In this document: positions 1 through 5,876 of the stretch, one piece after another
Numbering within the stretch: position 1 is the stretch's first letter
How the letters are laid out: each line of letters begins with the position of its first letter
Source: Pseudomonadota bacterium
Lineage (GTDB): Bacteria > Myxococcota > Myxococcia > Myxococcales > Myxococcaceae
Assembly: GCA_023424585.1 (NCBI GenBank)
Contig: JAFADT010000695.1
Location: forward strand, 1-9,027
DNA length: 9,027 nt
Direction: 5' to 3'
Notes under the pieces: generated by a model
The model's input: only the letters and a program-made list of their open reading frames with translations
Database searches by the model: none
What the model was told of the DNA's origin: nothing
Made by a program: the position numbers and the translations under genes

Positions 1-762
1 CAGCCGCACCGCCCGGTCCAGCACCGCGCCCAGGTCCTCCAGGAGCCGGGGCGCGTCCGCCGCGTCCGGCGTCACCCCGAAGTCCAGGTCCCAGTAGCGC
101 TGGAGCGTCAGCGTGCCGTCGCGCCACTTCGCCACGTGCGCGGGCGGCAGCAGCGACACGCCCTCGAAGGACGTGCGCGGCGCCACCGGTGCCCAGAGCT
201 GGAACGTCTGCTTGAGCCCCCGCGCGTCCAGCGCGGGCGCCACCAGCCCCCCGGCGAAGAGCGCCTTCGCCTCCGACGCGAACGCCAGGTGTCCTCCCGG
301 CAGGGACGCGTAGAACAGCGGGCAGATGCCCACGCGGTCCCGCGACAGCCACAGGGCGCGGTCGCGCGGATCCCACAGCGCGAAGGCCCACTGGCCCTCG
401 AAGCGGCGCACGCAGTCGATGCCCCACGCGAGGAACGCCGCGAGGATGACCTCCGTGTCCGAGCGCGTGCGGAAGGCATACGCGCCCGACAGCTGCTCGC
501 GCAGCTCCACGTGGTTGAAGATCTCCCCATTGAACACGACGGTGAGGCCGGTGGCCTCGTCGCGCATGGGCTGGTGGCCGGAGGCCAGGTCGACGATGGA
601 CAGCCGCGCGTGCCCCAGCGCGGCGCCGTCCAGGAGCAGGGCGCGCTGCGCGTCCGGCCCCCGGTGCTTGATGCTGGCGGTCATGCGGCGCAGGCGGTCG
701 GCGTGCTGCGCCGTGCCCGATGCGTCACCCGCCGGGAAGGTGAACCCCGCGATGCCGCACAT
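1..762 (-). CDS. asnB: Asparagine synthase (glutamine-hydrolysing) family amidotransferase, N-terminal part, cut by window edge
   Basis: Reading leftward from the ATG at 762, the protein starts MCGIAGF, so Cys2 becomes the N-terminal nucleophile of a class II (Ntn) glutamine amidotransferase. Other family signatures are visible: HRGPD (33-37), GHARLSIVD (50-58), FNGEIFNH (77-84) and SDTE (101-104), followed by WAFALWD and LSRDRVGICPLFY. Residues 1 to about 190 are the glutaminase domain that releases ammonia from glutamine. Residues from about 200 enter the ATP-dependent synthetase domain. Only 254 codons are present, and the ATP-binding SGGLDS loop should lie just outside the window. Family members make asparagine or amidate other carboxylates in glycan and secondary-metabolite clusters. 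The acyl carrier protein gene 7 bp upstream and the linked acyltransferases argue for the second role here (inference). Family assignment is secure; substrate is unknown. Confidence 0.93.
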   Translation of the reverse strand, partial: MCGIAGFTFPAGDASGTAQHADRLRRMTASIKHRGPDAQRALLLDGAALGHARLSIVDLASGHQPMRDEATGLTVVFNGEIFNHVELREQLSGAYAFRTRSDTEVILAAFLAWGIDCVRRFEGQWAFALWDPRDRALWLSRDRVGICPLFYASLPGGHLAFASEAKALFAGGLVAPALDARGLKQTFQLWAPVAPRTSFEGVSLLPPAHVAKWRDGTLTLQRYWDLDFGVTPDAADAPRLLEDLGAVLDRAVRL

Positions 763-769
763 GGACGGC

Positions 770-1018
770 TCAGCTCGCCTTCGCCATCGACTGCTTGCGG
801 TCCACGAAGGCCACCACGCGCGACAGCGAGTCCAGGTTCTCCGGCACCAGCTCCTTGTCGTCCAGCTTGATGTGGAACTCCGTCTCGATGAAGGCCACCA
901 GCTCCATCATGCCCGTGGAGTCGATGAGGCCCTTGCGCAGGAACGAGTCGTCGTCCGCGAAGTCGTCCACGAAGAAGGTGTCGACGATGAAGGTGCGAAG
1001 CGTGTCACGCGTGCTCAT
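770..1018 (-). CDS. Acyl carrier protein, free-standing, 82 aa
   Basis: This small acidic protein has the size and layout of a discrete acyl or peptidyl carrier protein. The motif LIDSTGMMEL (31-40) carries Ser34, the expected attachment site for 4'-phosphopantetheine. It is followed by the helix II pattern VAFIETEFHIKL (41-52), typical of carrier proteins. Upstream of the ATG at 1018 there is only a moderate Shine-Dalgarno (an AGGA-type run around 10-17 nt away). The stop codon lies 7 bp before the amidotransferase gene, so the two are almost certainly co-transcribed. It is unlikely to be the housekeeping fatty-acid ACP: it lacks the DSLD-type motif and there are no fab genes nearby. A dedicated carrier for an acyl or aminoacyl group handled by the neighbouring enzymes is the better reading (inference). 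Confidence 0.9.
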   Translation of the reverse strand: MSTRDTLRTFIVDTFFVDDFADDDSFLRKGLIDSTGMMELVAFIETEFHIKLDDKELVPENLDSLSRVVAFVDRKQSMAKAS

Positions 1019-1072
1019 GAGGTGGATCCTGTCCTTGAAGCGAGATGGGGGTCGGGGAGGCGATGCGAAGGA

Positions 1073-1089
1073 GACGCGCCCGGCGCGTC
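1073..1089. repeat. Perfect GC palindrome between acyltransferase and carrier-protein genes
   Basis: GACGCGCC (1073-1080) and GGCGCGTC (1082-1089) are exact reverse complements around a single C. As RNA on the minus strand it can fold into a stem of at least 6 bp with a 5-nt loop. It lies in the 105-bp gap, the largest within this operon. Downstream on the minus strand comes TCTCCTT rather than a clean U run, so it is a poor intrinsic terminator. It may be an mRNA-processing or stability element, a partial terminator or an operator. Confidence 0.5.
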
Positions 1090-1123
1090 CTGCTGCACAC
1101 CGGGCGAACGGGGCGGGGCCTCG

Positions 1124-1720
1124 TCAGGTGCCCGTGGCGTCGCGGGCCACCAGGTCCAGGCTCATGCTGCGCGCCGGGTTTCCCATGGCGAGCGAGTCCG
1201 GGGGCACGTCCTGGGAGACGATGCTGCCGGCGGACACCACCGACCGCGCGCCGATGCGCACGCCCGGCAGCAGGATGGCGCCGTGGGCCACCCAGACGTC
1301 GTCCTCGATGATGATGGGCGCGATGCGCTGGCCGTCCCGGTCGCTCACGCGCACGTACGACGCGAACATGCACCGGTCGCCGATCTGCACCGACTCCCAG
1401 GCCTCCACCGACACGCCGTAGTTGAACTGGGTCTCGTTGCCCACCAGGAGCCGCGCGTGCTCGTAGCAGACGACCGACGTGGGCAGCATGCCGCCCAGGA
1501 ACGTCAGCTTGTCGCCCAGCTCCGCGTGGCCGTCGTTGCGCGCGGCCACCGGGCCATATGCCGCCACGTCCCGGCCCGTGCGGAAGGTGCGGAAGAGCCA
1601 GCGCGCCCGCGCCACGGCCACCACGCGCTGGGCGCGAGGGAACACCTGCGTGCGCACCAGCTCGACGCCCGCGCGCGCCAGTTGGAAGGCTTCGTCCCGG
1701 GAGGGGAGGGGAGGTTTCAT
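1124..1720 (-). CDS. Left-handed beta-helix (hexapeptide-repeat) acyltransferase, 198 aa, catalytic His not at usual site
   Basis: From the ATG at 1720 the protein shows hexapeptide-repeat turns across roughly 90-185 and ends with the usual family block: IIIEDDVWVAHGAILLPGV (136-154), SVVSAGSIVSQDVPP (160-174) and LAMGNPAR (177-184). Such proteins form trimers and move acetyl or other acyl groups to sugars or small molecules. Relatives normally have a catalytic His in an SDxDxH-like segment before the PI-IEDDVW block. Here that segment reads SDRDGQRIAP (126-135) and has no His; His145 in VWVAHG is an unusual substitution nearby. The chosen start has GAGGTGG about 7 nt upstream and overlaps the previous gene's stop by 4 bp (ATGA). 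The open frame extends further upstream, but that part is out of register with the family and lies inside the neighbouring gene. Confidence 0.87.
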   Translation of the reverse strand: MKPPLPSRDEAFQLARAGVELVRTQVFPRAQRVVAVARARWLFRTFRTGRDVAAYGPVAARNDGHAELGDKLTFLGGMLPTSVVCYEHARLLVGNETQFNYGVSVEAWESVQIGDRCMFASYVRVSDRDGQRIAPIIIEDDVWVAHGAILLPGVRIGARSVVSAGSIVSQDVPPDSLAMGNPARSMSLDLVARDATGT

Positions 1721-2259
1721 CGCGCCACCTCGCGCCGCAGCACCCGGGCCGGTGAGCCGCCCACCGTCACGCCCGGAGGGATCCTGCGGGAGATGATCGT
1801 GCCCGAGGCCACGCTCGAACCCTTCTGCAGGTGCGCGCCCGGCAGCAGGATGGAGCGGCTGCCCACCGTGACGCCTTCCTCCACCACCAGCGGCACCGAC
1901 TGCGGCCGCTCGTGCCGGTTGCCCCGGACCGGGTGATACATGTTGTCCATCAGCTTGCACCACATGCCCAGGCGGCTGCGCGCGCCCACCGCCACGTATG
2001 ACTGCGCTTCGATGGAGCTGCCTCCCTCGATGGTCACGTCGTCCTCGATCACGATGCGGCCCCCCCGCTGCGCGTGCAGTTCGATGGGCGCCATCCGCGC
2101 GTCGAACACCACGCGGTCGCCCACCTGGATCTCACCCTCGCCGTGAATCCAGACACGCCCCCAGACGGTCGGGGTGGCGCCCACGGCCTTGCAGCGGCGC
2201 AGCTTCAAACGCGCGACGGTCGGCCCCAGGCCGAGCATCATCATCAATGGAACGCGCAT
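1717..2259 (-). CDS. Left-handed beta-helix acyltransferase (WbbJ/maltose O-acetyltransferase-like), 180 aa
   Basis: Most of the protein is hexapeptide-repeat sequence: VGDRVVFD (46-53), GGRIVIEDDVTI (67-78) and the C-terminal coil VEEGVTVGSRSILLPGAHL (126-144), closing with IPPGVTVGGSPARVLRR (160-176). That tail is typical of sugar and O-antigen O-acetyltransferases. In the segment KLMDNMYHPV, Asp105 and His109 sit where the family's catalytic His region is expected, so this copy may be active, unlike its downstream paralogue. It starts 3 bp after the SGNH hydrolase stop, with only a weak Shine-Dalgarno, and its TGA overlaps the next ATG. Translational coupling along the three genes is likely. 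The likely role is acetylation or acylation of a glycan or small precursor in the cytoplasm; the substrate cannot be read from sequence. Confidence 0.87.
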   Translation of the reverse strand: MRVPLMMMLGLGPTVARLKLRRCKAVGATPTVWGRVWIHGEGEIQVGDRVVFDARMAPIELHAQRGGRIVIEDDVTIEGGSSIEAQSYVAVGARSRLGMWCKLMDNMYHPVRGNRHERPQSVPLVVEEGVTVGSRSILLPGAHLQKGSSVASGTIISRRIPPGVTVGGSPARVLRREVAR

Positions 2260-2262
2260 GGC

Positions 2263-3132
2263 TCAGGGACCGGCCTTCGCGGCGGCGGGCGCCTCGCGCC
2301 GGGTGTCCGGCAGGGCCGCCAGGAAGGAGACGAGCGCGGAGGCCACGCGCGCCTGCCCGCGCGCGTTGAGGTGGCCCCCGTCATCCGAATAGTCAGGCAC
2401 CATGGCCGGATATGCGCGGCCGTTCACCTCGTAGGTCTCACGGGTGCCGTCCGCCCGCGTCGACTCCAGCGCCGCCAGGTCGAACAGCGGCTCCTTGCCG
2501 CCGTAGGTCTGCCGCATCAGCGCGTTGAACGCCTCGCGCGACACGTTCTCCCCCACGCCGAACACCGGGCGCCCGCGCAGCTCGTTGAACCACGCCTTCG
2601 CCCCGCGCTGCACCGTCGTCAGCGGCGCGGTGACGTGCACGAAGGTGACGCCCGGGTGGCGCGACTTCAGCCCCGCGAGCGTGGCGCGGTACTTCTCGAA
2701 CAGCGCCTTCGCGTCCGTGGTGGAGGTGAAGTCGATGTAGCAGAACTTCATCAGCGCCACGTCCACCTGCTTCGCGACGCCGCCGTCCAGCAGCCGCTCG
2801 AAGTGCGCGAGCTTCGTCTCCGGCTGCTCGTTCTGTCCCACGAAGGCATGCGCCAGCGTGCCTTGCGCGAGCTCCGCGCTCGCGTCCTTCACCTCCACGA
2901 TGGCGGGCGCCTTCGCGCTCGGTGACAGGTCGCGCACGCCGTCCAGGATGTTGCCGCCGACCGACTGGTGGCCGAAGAAGACCCGCCGGTGCGTCAGCCG
3001 CTCCAGGCTCGCGAGCGCCACGTCTGGCTTCACCGGCGCCGAGGCCGCCGCGCTCTGGGGCAGCGCCATCAGCAGCGCACCCGGAAGGAGCAGCGCGCCG
3101 AATCGCGCGGGGAAGCCACGAATGACTTGCAT
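2263..3132 (-). CDS. Secreted SGNH/GDSL-type hydrolase, 289 aa
   Basis: The N-terminus has basic residues (R5, R10), a hydrophobic stretch at about 11-27 and an Ala-rich ASA|PV cleavage site near 32, so a Sec signal peptide and export are predicted. In the mature part, VFFGHQSVGGNIL (51-63) places Ser57 as the candidate nucleophile in a GHQSVG block that replaces the usual GDS. Near the C-terminus DDGGHLNARG (250-259) supplies the DxxH pair Asp251/His254 of SGNH block V. The segment between has the alpha/beta pattern expected (VDVALMKFCYIDF; VTFVHVTAPLT). The ATG at 3132 is preceded by AAAGG 7 nt away. It is first in an operon with two acyltransferases, a carrier protein and an amidotransferase, so it may remove or transfer acyl groups on an exported glycan (inference). 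Hydrolase fold fairly certain; substrate unknown. Confidence 0.82.
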   Translation of the reverse strand: MQVIRGFPARFGALLLPGALLMALPQSAAASAPVKPDVALASLERLTHRRVFFGHQSVGGNILDGVRDLSPSAKAPAIVEVKDASAELAQGTLAHAFVGQNEQPETKLAHFERLLDGGVAKQVDVALMKFCYIDFTSTTDAKALFEKYRATLAGLKSRHPGVTFVHVTAPLTTVQRGAKAWFNELRGRPVFGVGENVSREAFNALMRQTYGGKEPLFDLAALESTRADGTRETYEVNGRAYPAMVPDYSDDGGHLNARGQARVASALVSFLAALPDTRREAPAAAKAGP

Positions 3133-3141
3133 GTGTGAACC

Positions 3142-3169
3142 TTTAGACCTTTCCAGCGGCGAGCGTCAA
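3142..3169 (-). promoter_or_regulatory. Possible sigma-70-type promoter for the SGNH hydrolase operon
   Basis: On the minus strand TTGACG (at 3164-3169) is followed after 16 bp by TCTAAA (at 3142-3147), 5/6 and 4/6 matches to the consensus boxes. Transcription would start about 3 nt before the ATG. That conflicts with the AAAGG Shine-Dalgarno, which would then not be transcribed, so either the promoter or the ribosome-site reading is wrong. Confidence 0.25.
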
Positions 3170-3192
3170 AGCCCCTGGCGGCGCGGCCGGGT

Positions 3193-3222
3193 GCATGCCG
3201 TCCAGGCCGCCACGCATGCGTG
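3193..3222. repeat. Two GCATGC sites 21 bp apart, one inside a 12-bp perfect palindrome
   Basis: GCATGC occurs at 3193-3198 and 3214-3219. The second is the centre of CACGCATGCGTG (3211-3222), an exact palindrome. Centre-to-centre distance is 21 bp, two helical turns, upstream of the SGNH hydrolase gene and downstream of the channel gene. This is compatible with a paired operator. The flanking bases give no terminator-like U run on the minus strand. Confidence 0.35.
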
Positions 3223-3267
3223 AAAAGGGGTCGTGATTGCCCCGGAGCTGGGTGGAGGAAATCCCCC

Positions 3268-4758
3268 CTACTCGTGCTTGAGGCCGAAGAGGGCCCGCAG
3301 CCTTCCGAGGATGCGGCCCGCCTCGGGCGAGTGGTCCGGTCCGCCGCCGGCGGCCTGGGCCACGGCGCGCAGCTGGGTGCGGCGCTGCGCGAGGAGCGCG
3401 GAGAGTTGCCGGGCGAGGCCTGGGTAGTCTGCGAACAGTCGCGCGAAGGTGGGCCGGTCCAGCTCCAGCAGCACGGCGTCCTGGATGGCCACCACGGACG
3501 CGGCGCGGGGCTCGCCGGTGAGCAGCGACATCTCCCCGATGTACTGGCCCGGCCCCAGCCGCGTGATCTCGGCCTGGAGCGGGCCGGCGCGCACGCTGAC
3601 CTCGCCGGAGGCCACGACGTAGAAGGTCCCGCCCTCGTCGCCCTCCTGGATGATGCGCTCGCTGCGGCCGAAGCGGCGCACCACCACCTCGCACCGCAGG
3701 CGCTCCAGCTCCTCGGGACCCAGGGGCGCGAAGAGGTCCACCTGGCGCAGCAGGTCGCGCACGGTGTCGTCCGCCAGCTCGCGGCGGCGGTGCTTCGCCT
3801 CGCGGCGCAGCGTCACGGTGCGCTGGGCGTGGGGCAGCTCCAGGCCCTCGCGGCGCAGCCGGTACCACAGCCGCGTGTGCAGCTCCTCCCGCACGCTGTC
3901 CGACAGCGCGAAGTCGTTGAGGAACACGCGCACCATGTACTGCGTGCTGGAGTCCGTGAAGCCCACCGTGCGCGCCATGGGCGGCGGCTGCACCAGGATC
4001 TGCGGAATCTCCCGGGCCACGTCCAGCAGCACCTGCTTCACCTGGTTGGGCGGCGCCTCCAGCGACACGCCCACCTGCACCTCGATGCCCACGGGCTCGC
4101 GGTGCTGGGTGAAGTTCTTCACGTGCTCCTTGCCCACCATGCTGTTGGGCAGGGTGATGACCTCGCGCCGGAAGTTGGCGATGCGGATGGAGCGCCACCC
4201 GATGTGCACCACCCGCCCCGTGTGCTCGCCGATGCGGATGAAGTCACCCACCTCGAAGGGCCGGTCCAACTGCAAGGACAGGCCCGCGAAGAGGTTGCCC
4301 AGCGTCTCCTGGAGCGCCAGACCGATGACCACCGTCAGCACCGCGGTGGACGCGACCAGCCCCGCCAGGTCCAGGTTCAGCTGGCTCTGGAGGATGGGGA
4401 CGGTGGCGAGCGCGTAGAGCGTGAAGTCGATGACGTCGCGCAGGATCTTGGGCGTCGTCACCGGCGAGCGCATCCGCACCAGCTTCAGCGTGAACGCCAC
4501 CCCGGCGCGGATGACGCCGTAGGCGAACGTGAGCATCCAGCCCACGCCCACGAGCTTGCGCAGGCCCTCTGGCGTGGAGGCCTCCGGCAGCAGCCGCGAC
4601 GTGAGCCGCAGCACCAGGAAGGCGACCAGCATCCGCACCGCGCCCCGCAGGTCGTCGCGCAGGTCCGTGTCTCGGGTGGTCCGCTGGATGCCCAGCAGGA
4701 GCACCGTCAGGATGGAGCCCGCCAGCAGGGGGAGGTGGCCTTCGAGGAAGTTCAGCAC
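3268..4758 (-). CDS. MscS-family channel with C-terminal cyclic-nucleotide-binding domain, 496 aa
   Basis: The N-terminal part has about five hydrophobic segments (about 10-24, 40-57, 69-91, 108-125, 128-150). The last leads into GLALQETLGNLFAGLSLQL (146-164), the pore helix and hallmark of MscS channels, then RPFEVGDFIRIG and the beta domain (VIHIGWRSIRI-like, ITLPNSMV at 201-208). The cytoplasmic alpha/beta vestibule runs to about 310. Residues about 337-455 are a cyclic-nucleotide-binding domain. Its phosphate-binding cassette contains GQYIGEMSLL and GEPRAASV (404-421), with Glu409 and Arg418 at the expected ribose and phosphate contacts, so cAMP or cGMP binding looks intact. This matches the bacterial cyclic-nucleotide-gated MscS superfamily, inner-membrane channels in which ligand rather than tension is thought to gate the pore. 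The start is GTG with no clear Shine-Dalgarno. It is transcribed separately from the SGNH operon, 135 bp away, and divergently from holB. Confidence 0.93.
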   Translation of the reverse strand: MLNFLEGHLPLLAGSILTVLLLGIQRTTRDTDLRDDLRGAVRMLVAFLVLRLTSRLLPEASTPEGLRKLVGVGWMLTFAYGVIRAGVAFTLKLVRMRSPVTTPKILRDVIDFTLYALATVPILQSQLNLDLAGLVASTAVLTVVIGLALQETLGNLFAGLSLQLDRPFEVGDFIRIGEHTGRVVHIGWRSIRIANFRREVITLPNSMVGKEHVKNFTQHREPVGIEVQVGVSLEAPPNQVKQVLLDVAREIPQILVQPPPMARTVGFTDSSTQYMVRVFLNDFALSDSVREELHTRLWYRLRREGLELPHAQRTVTLRREAKHRRRELADDTVRDLLRQVDLFAPLGPEELERLRCEVVVRRFGRSERIIQEGDEGGTFYVVASGEVSVRAGPLQAEITRLGPGQYIGEMSLLTGEPRAASVVAIQDAVLLELDRPTFARLFADYPGLARQLSALLAQRRTQLRAVAQAAGGGPDHSPEAGRILGRLRALFGLKHE

Positions 4759-4767
4759 GCCCGTTGA

Positions 4768-4796
4768 ATCAGACCGGCGGCGCGCGCACGGGTCAA
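4768..4796 (-). promoter_or_regulatory. Sigma-70-type promoter motif for the channel gene
   Basis: On the minus strand TTGACC (4791-4796) and TCTGAT (4768-4773) are separated by exactly 17 bp, 5/6 and 4/6 matches. The predicted start of transcription is about 2-4 nt upstream of the GTG start codon, which would give an essentially leaderless mRNA and fits the missing Shine-Dalgarno. Confidence 0.4.
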
Positions 4797-4804
4797 GGTG
4801 GCGG

Positions 4805-4833
4805 TTGACGGGTGCCCGCCGAGCGGAGATACA
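4805..4833 (+). promoter_or_regulatory. Sigma-70-type promoter motif for holB-holA
   Basis: TTGACG (4805-4810) is followed after 17 bp by GATACA (4828-4833): a good -35 box and a weak -10 box. Transcription would start about 2 nt before the ATG at 4842. Its -35 lies 8 bp from the -35 of the divergent channel promoter, the two forming an inverted repeat GTCAA/TTGAC. Confidence 0.35.
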
Positions 4834-4841
4834 CGCCCCCC

Positions 4842-5876
4842 ATGACGCTTGCCTCGGTGCAGGGACAGCCCCGCGCGATGGACGCGCTCCAATCCGCCCT
4901 GCGGTCTGGCTCGGTGCATCACGCCTACCTGTTCGCCGGGCCGGAGGGGGTGGGAAAGGAGCTGGCCGCGGTGGGGCTGGCCCAGGCCCTCACGTGCCAG
5001 GAGGCCCCGGAGGTGGGCTGCGGCCAGTGCGCCAGCTGCGTGCGCGTCGCCAGGGGGCTGCACCCGGACGTGACCTGGGTGATGCCGGACGATGAGCGCG
5101 TGTCGCGAGGCCTCGCGGGTCGCTCCGACTTCACCGGCACGCCCAGCCGCGAGCTGCGCGTGGAGCAGGTCCGCCAGCTCCAGGAGCGCCTGGCGCTGCG
5201 CGGCCTGGAGTCCAAGCGCAAGGTCGCCATCCTGGTCAGCGCGGAGCAGATGAACGTGCAGGCGCAGAACGCCTTCCTCAAGACGCTGGAGGAGCCGCCC
5301 GCGGAGACCACCCTCATCCTGGTGGCCAGCGCCATGGACCGGCTCCTGCCCACCATCCGCAGCCGGTGCAGCAAGGTGTACTTCGGCCCGCTGCCGGTGG
5401 ACCTGGTCGCACGGCGCGTGCAGCAGGAGCGCAAGCTGGACGCGGACACCGCCGCCCTGGCCGCGGTGATGTCCGGTGGCAGCCTGGGCCGCGCGCTCGC
5501 GCTGGACGTGGACGCGCTGAAGGAGCGCAAGGACGTGCTCACCGCCTTTGAGTCCCTGAGCGGCAGCGACATCCCGGCCCTGCTGCGCTTCGCGGAGGCC
5601 CACGGCGGCTCGCGCGAGGACGCGGACACGGCGCTGGAGCTGCTCATCCTGTGGACGCGCGACGTGTCGCTGGCGAAGGCCGGGGCGCTGGACGCGATGG
5701 CGAACCGGGACCTGCGGGAGCTGGCGGAGGCCGCCGCGAGGCGCACGTCGGAGGCCGCGCTGCACCGGCGCCATGCGCTGCTGGAGTCGGCGCGCGCGGC
5801 CATCGGCACGCGCAACGGCGCGCCCCGGTTGCAGCTGGAGCGGCTGCTCATCGAACTGTGCGTGGAGGGCCGGTGA
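4842..5876 (+). CDS. holB: DNA polymerase III delta prime subunit (clamp loader), 344 aa
   Basis: This is the AAA+ fold clamp-loader subunit that with tau/gamma and delta opens the beta sliding clamp and loads it on primed DNA. Visible features in order: HHAYLFAGPEGVGKE (26-40), a Walker-A-like loop with Glu after the Lys instead of Ser/Thr, as expected for a subunit that does not need to hydrolyse ATP; a zinc module with Cys52, Cys60, Cys63 and Cys66; VAILVSAEQM (128-137) as the Walker B region; NAFLKTLEEPP (143-153); and TIRSRC (171-176), the SRC motif that supplies the arginine finger to the neighbouring ATPase. Length matches the family (E. coli 334 aa). I chose the ATG at 4842, where homology begins; a GTG at 4812 would add ten unconserved residues. 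The only upstream GGAG is about 13 nt away, so initiation may be weak or leaderless. The stop overlaps the holA start by 4 bp. Confidence 0.94.
   Translation: MTLASVQGQPRAMDALQSALRSGSVHHAYLFAGPEGVGKELAAVGLAQALTCQEAPEVGCGQCASCVRVARGLHPDVTWVMPDDERVSRGLAGRSDFTGTPSRELRVEQVRQLQERLALRGLESKRKVAILVSAEQMNVQAQNAFLKTLEEPPAETTLILVASAMDRLLPTIRSRCSKVYFGPLPVDLVARRVQQERKLDADTAALAAVMSGGSLGRALALDVDALKERKDVLTAFESLSGSDIPALLRFAEAHGGSREDADTALELLILWTRDVSLAKAGALDAMANRDLRELAEAAARRTSEAALHRRHALLESARAAIGTRNGAPRLQLERLLIELCVEGR

Noticed and set aside
326..1936. A 536-codon plus-strand open frame opposite the amidotransferase, carrier protein and acyltransferase genes
   Set aside because: It crosses several recognised minus-strand genes and their gap, and its Arg/Ala/His-rich translation resembles no protein family.
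3133..3267. Intrinsic terminator for the channel gene in the gap before the SGNH gene
   Set aside because: The stems available (TGGCGGC/GCCGCCA with a loop over 20 nt, and the GCATGC palindrome) are not followed by a U run on the minus strand.
3220..4767. A 515-codon plus-strand open frame opposite the channel gene
   Set aside because: It is the mirror of a gene with unmistakable MscS and cyclic-nucleotide-binding motifs; the product is compositionally biased.
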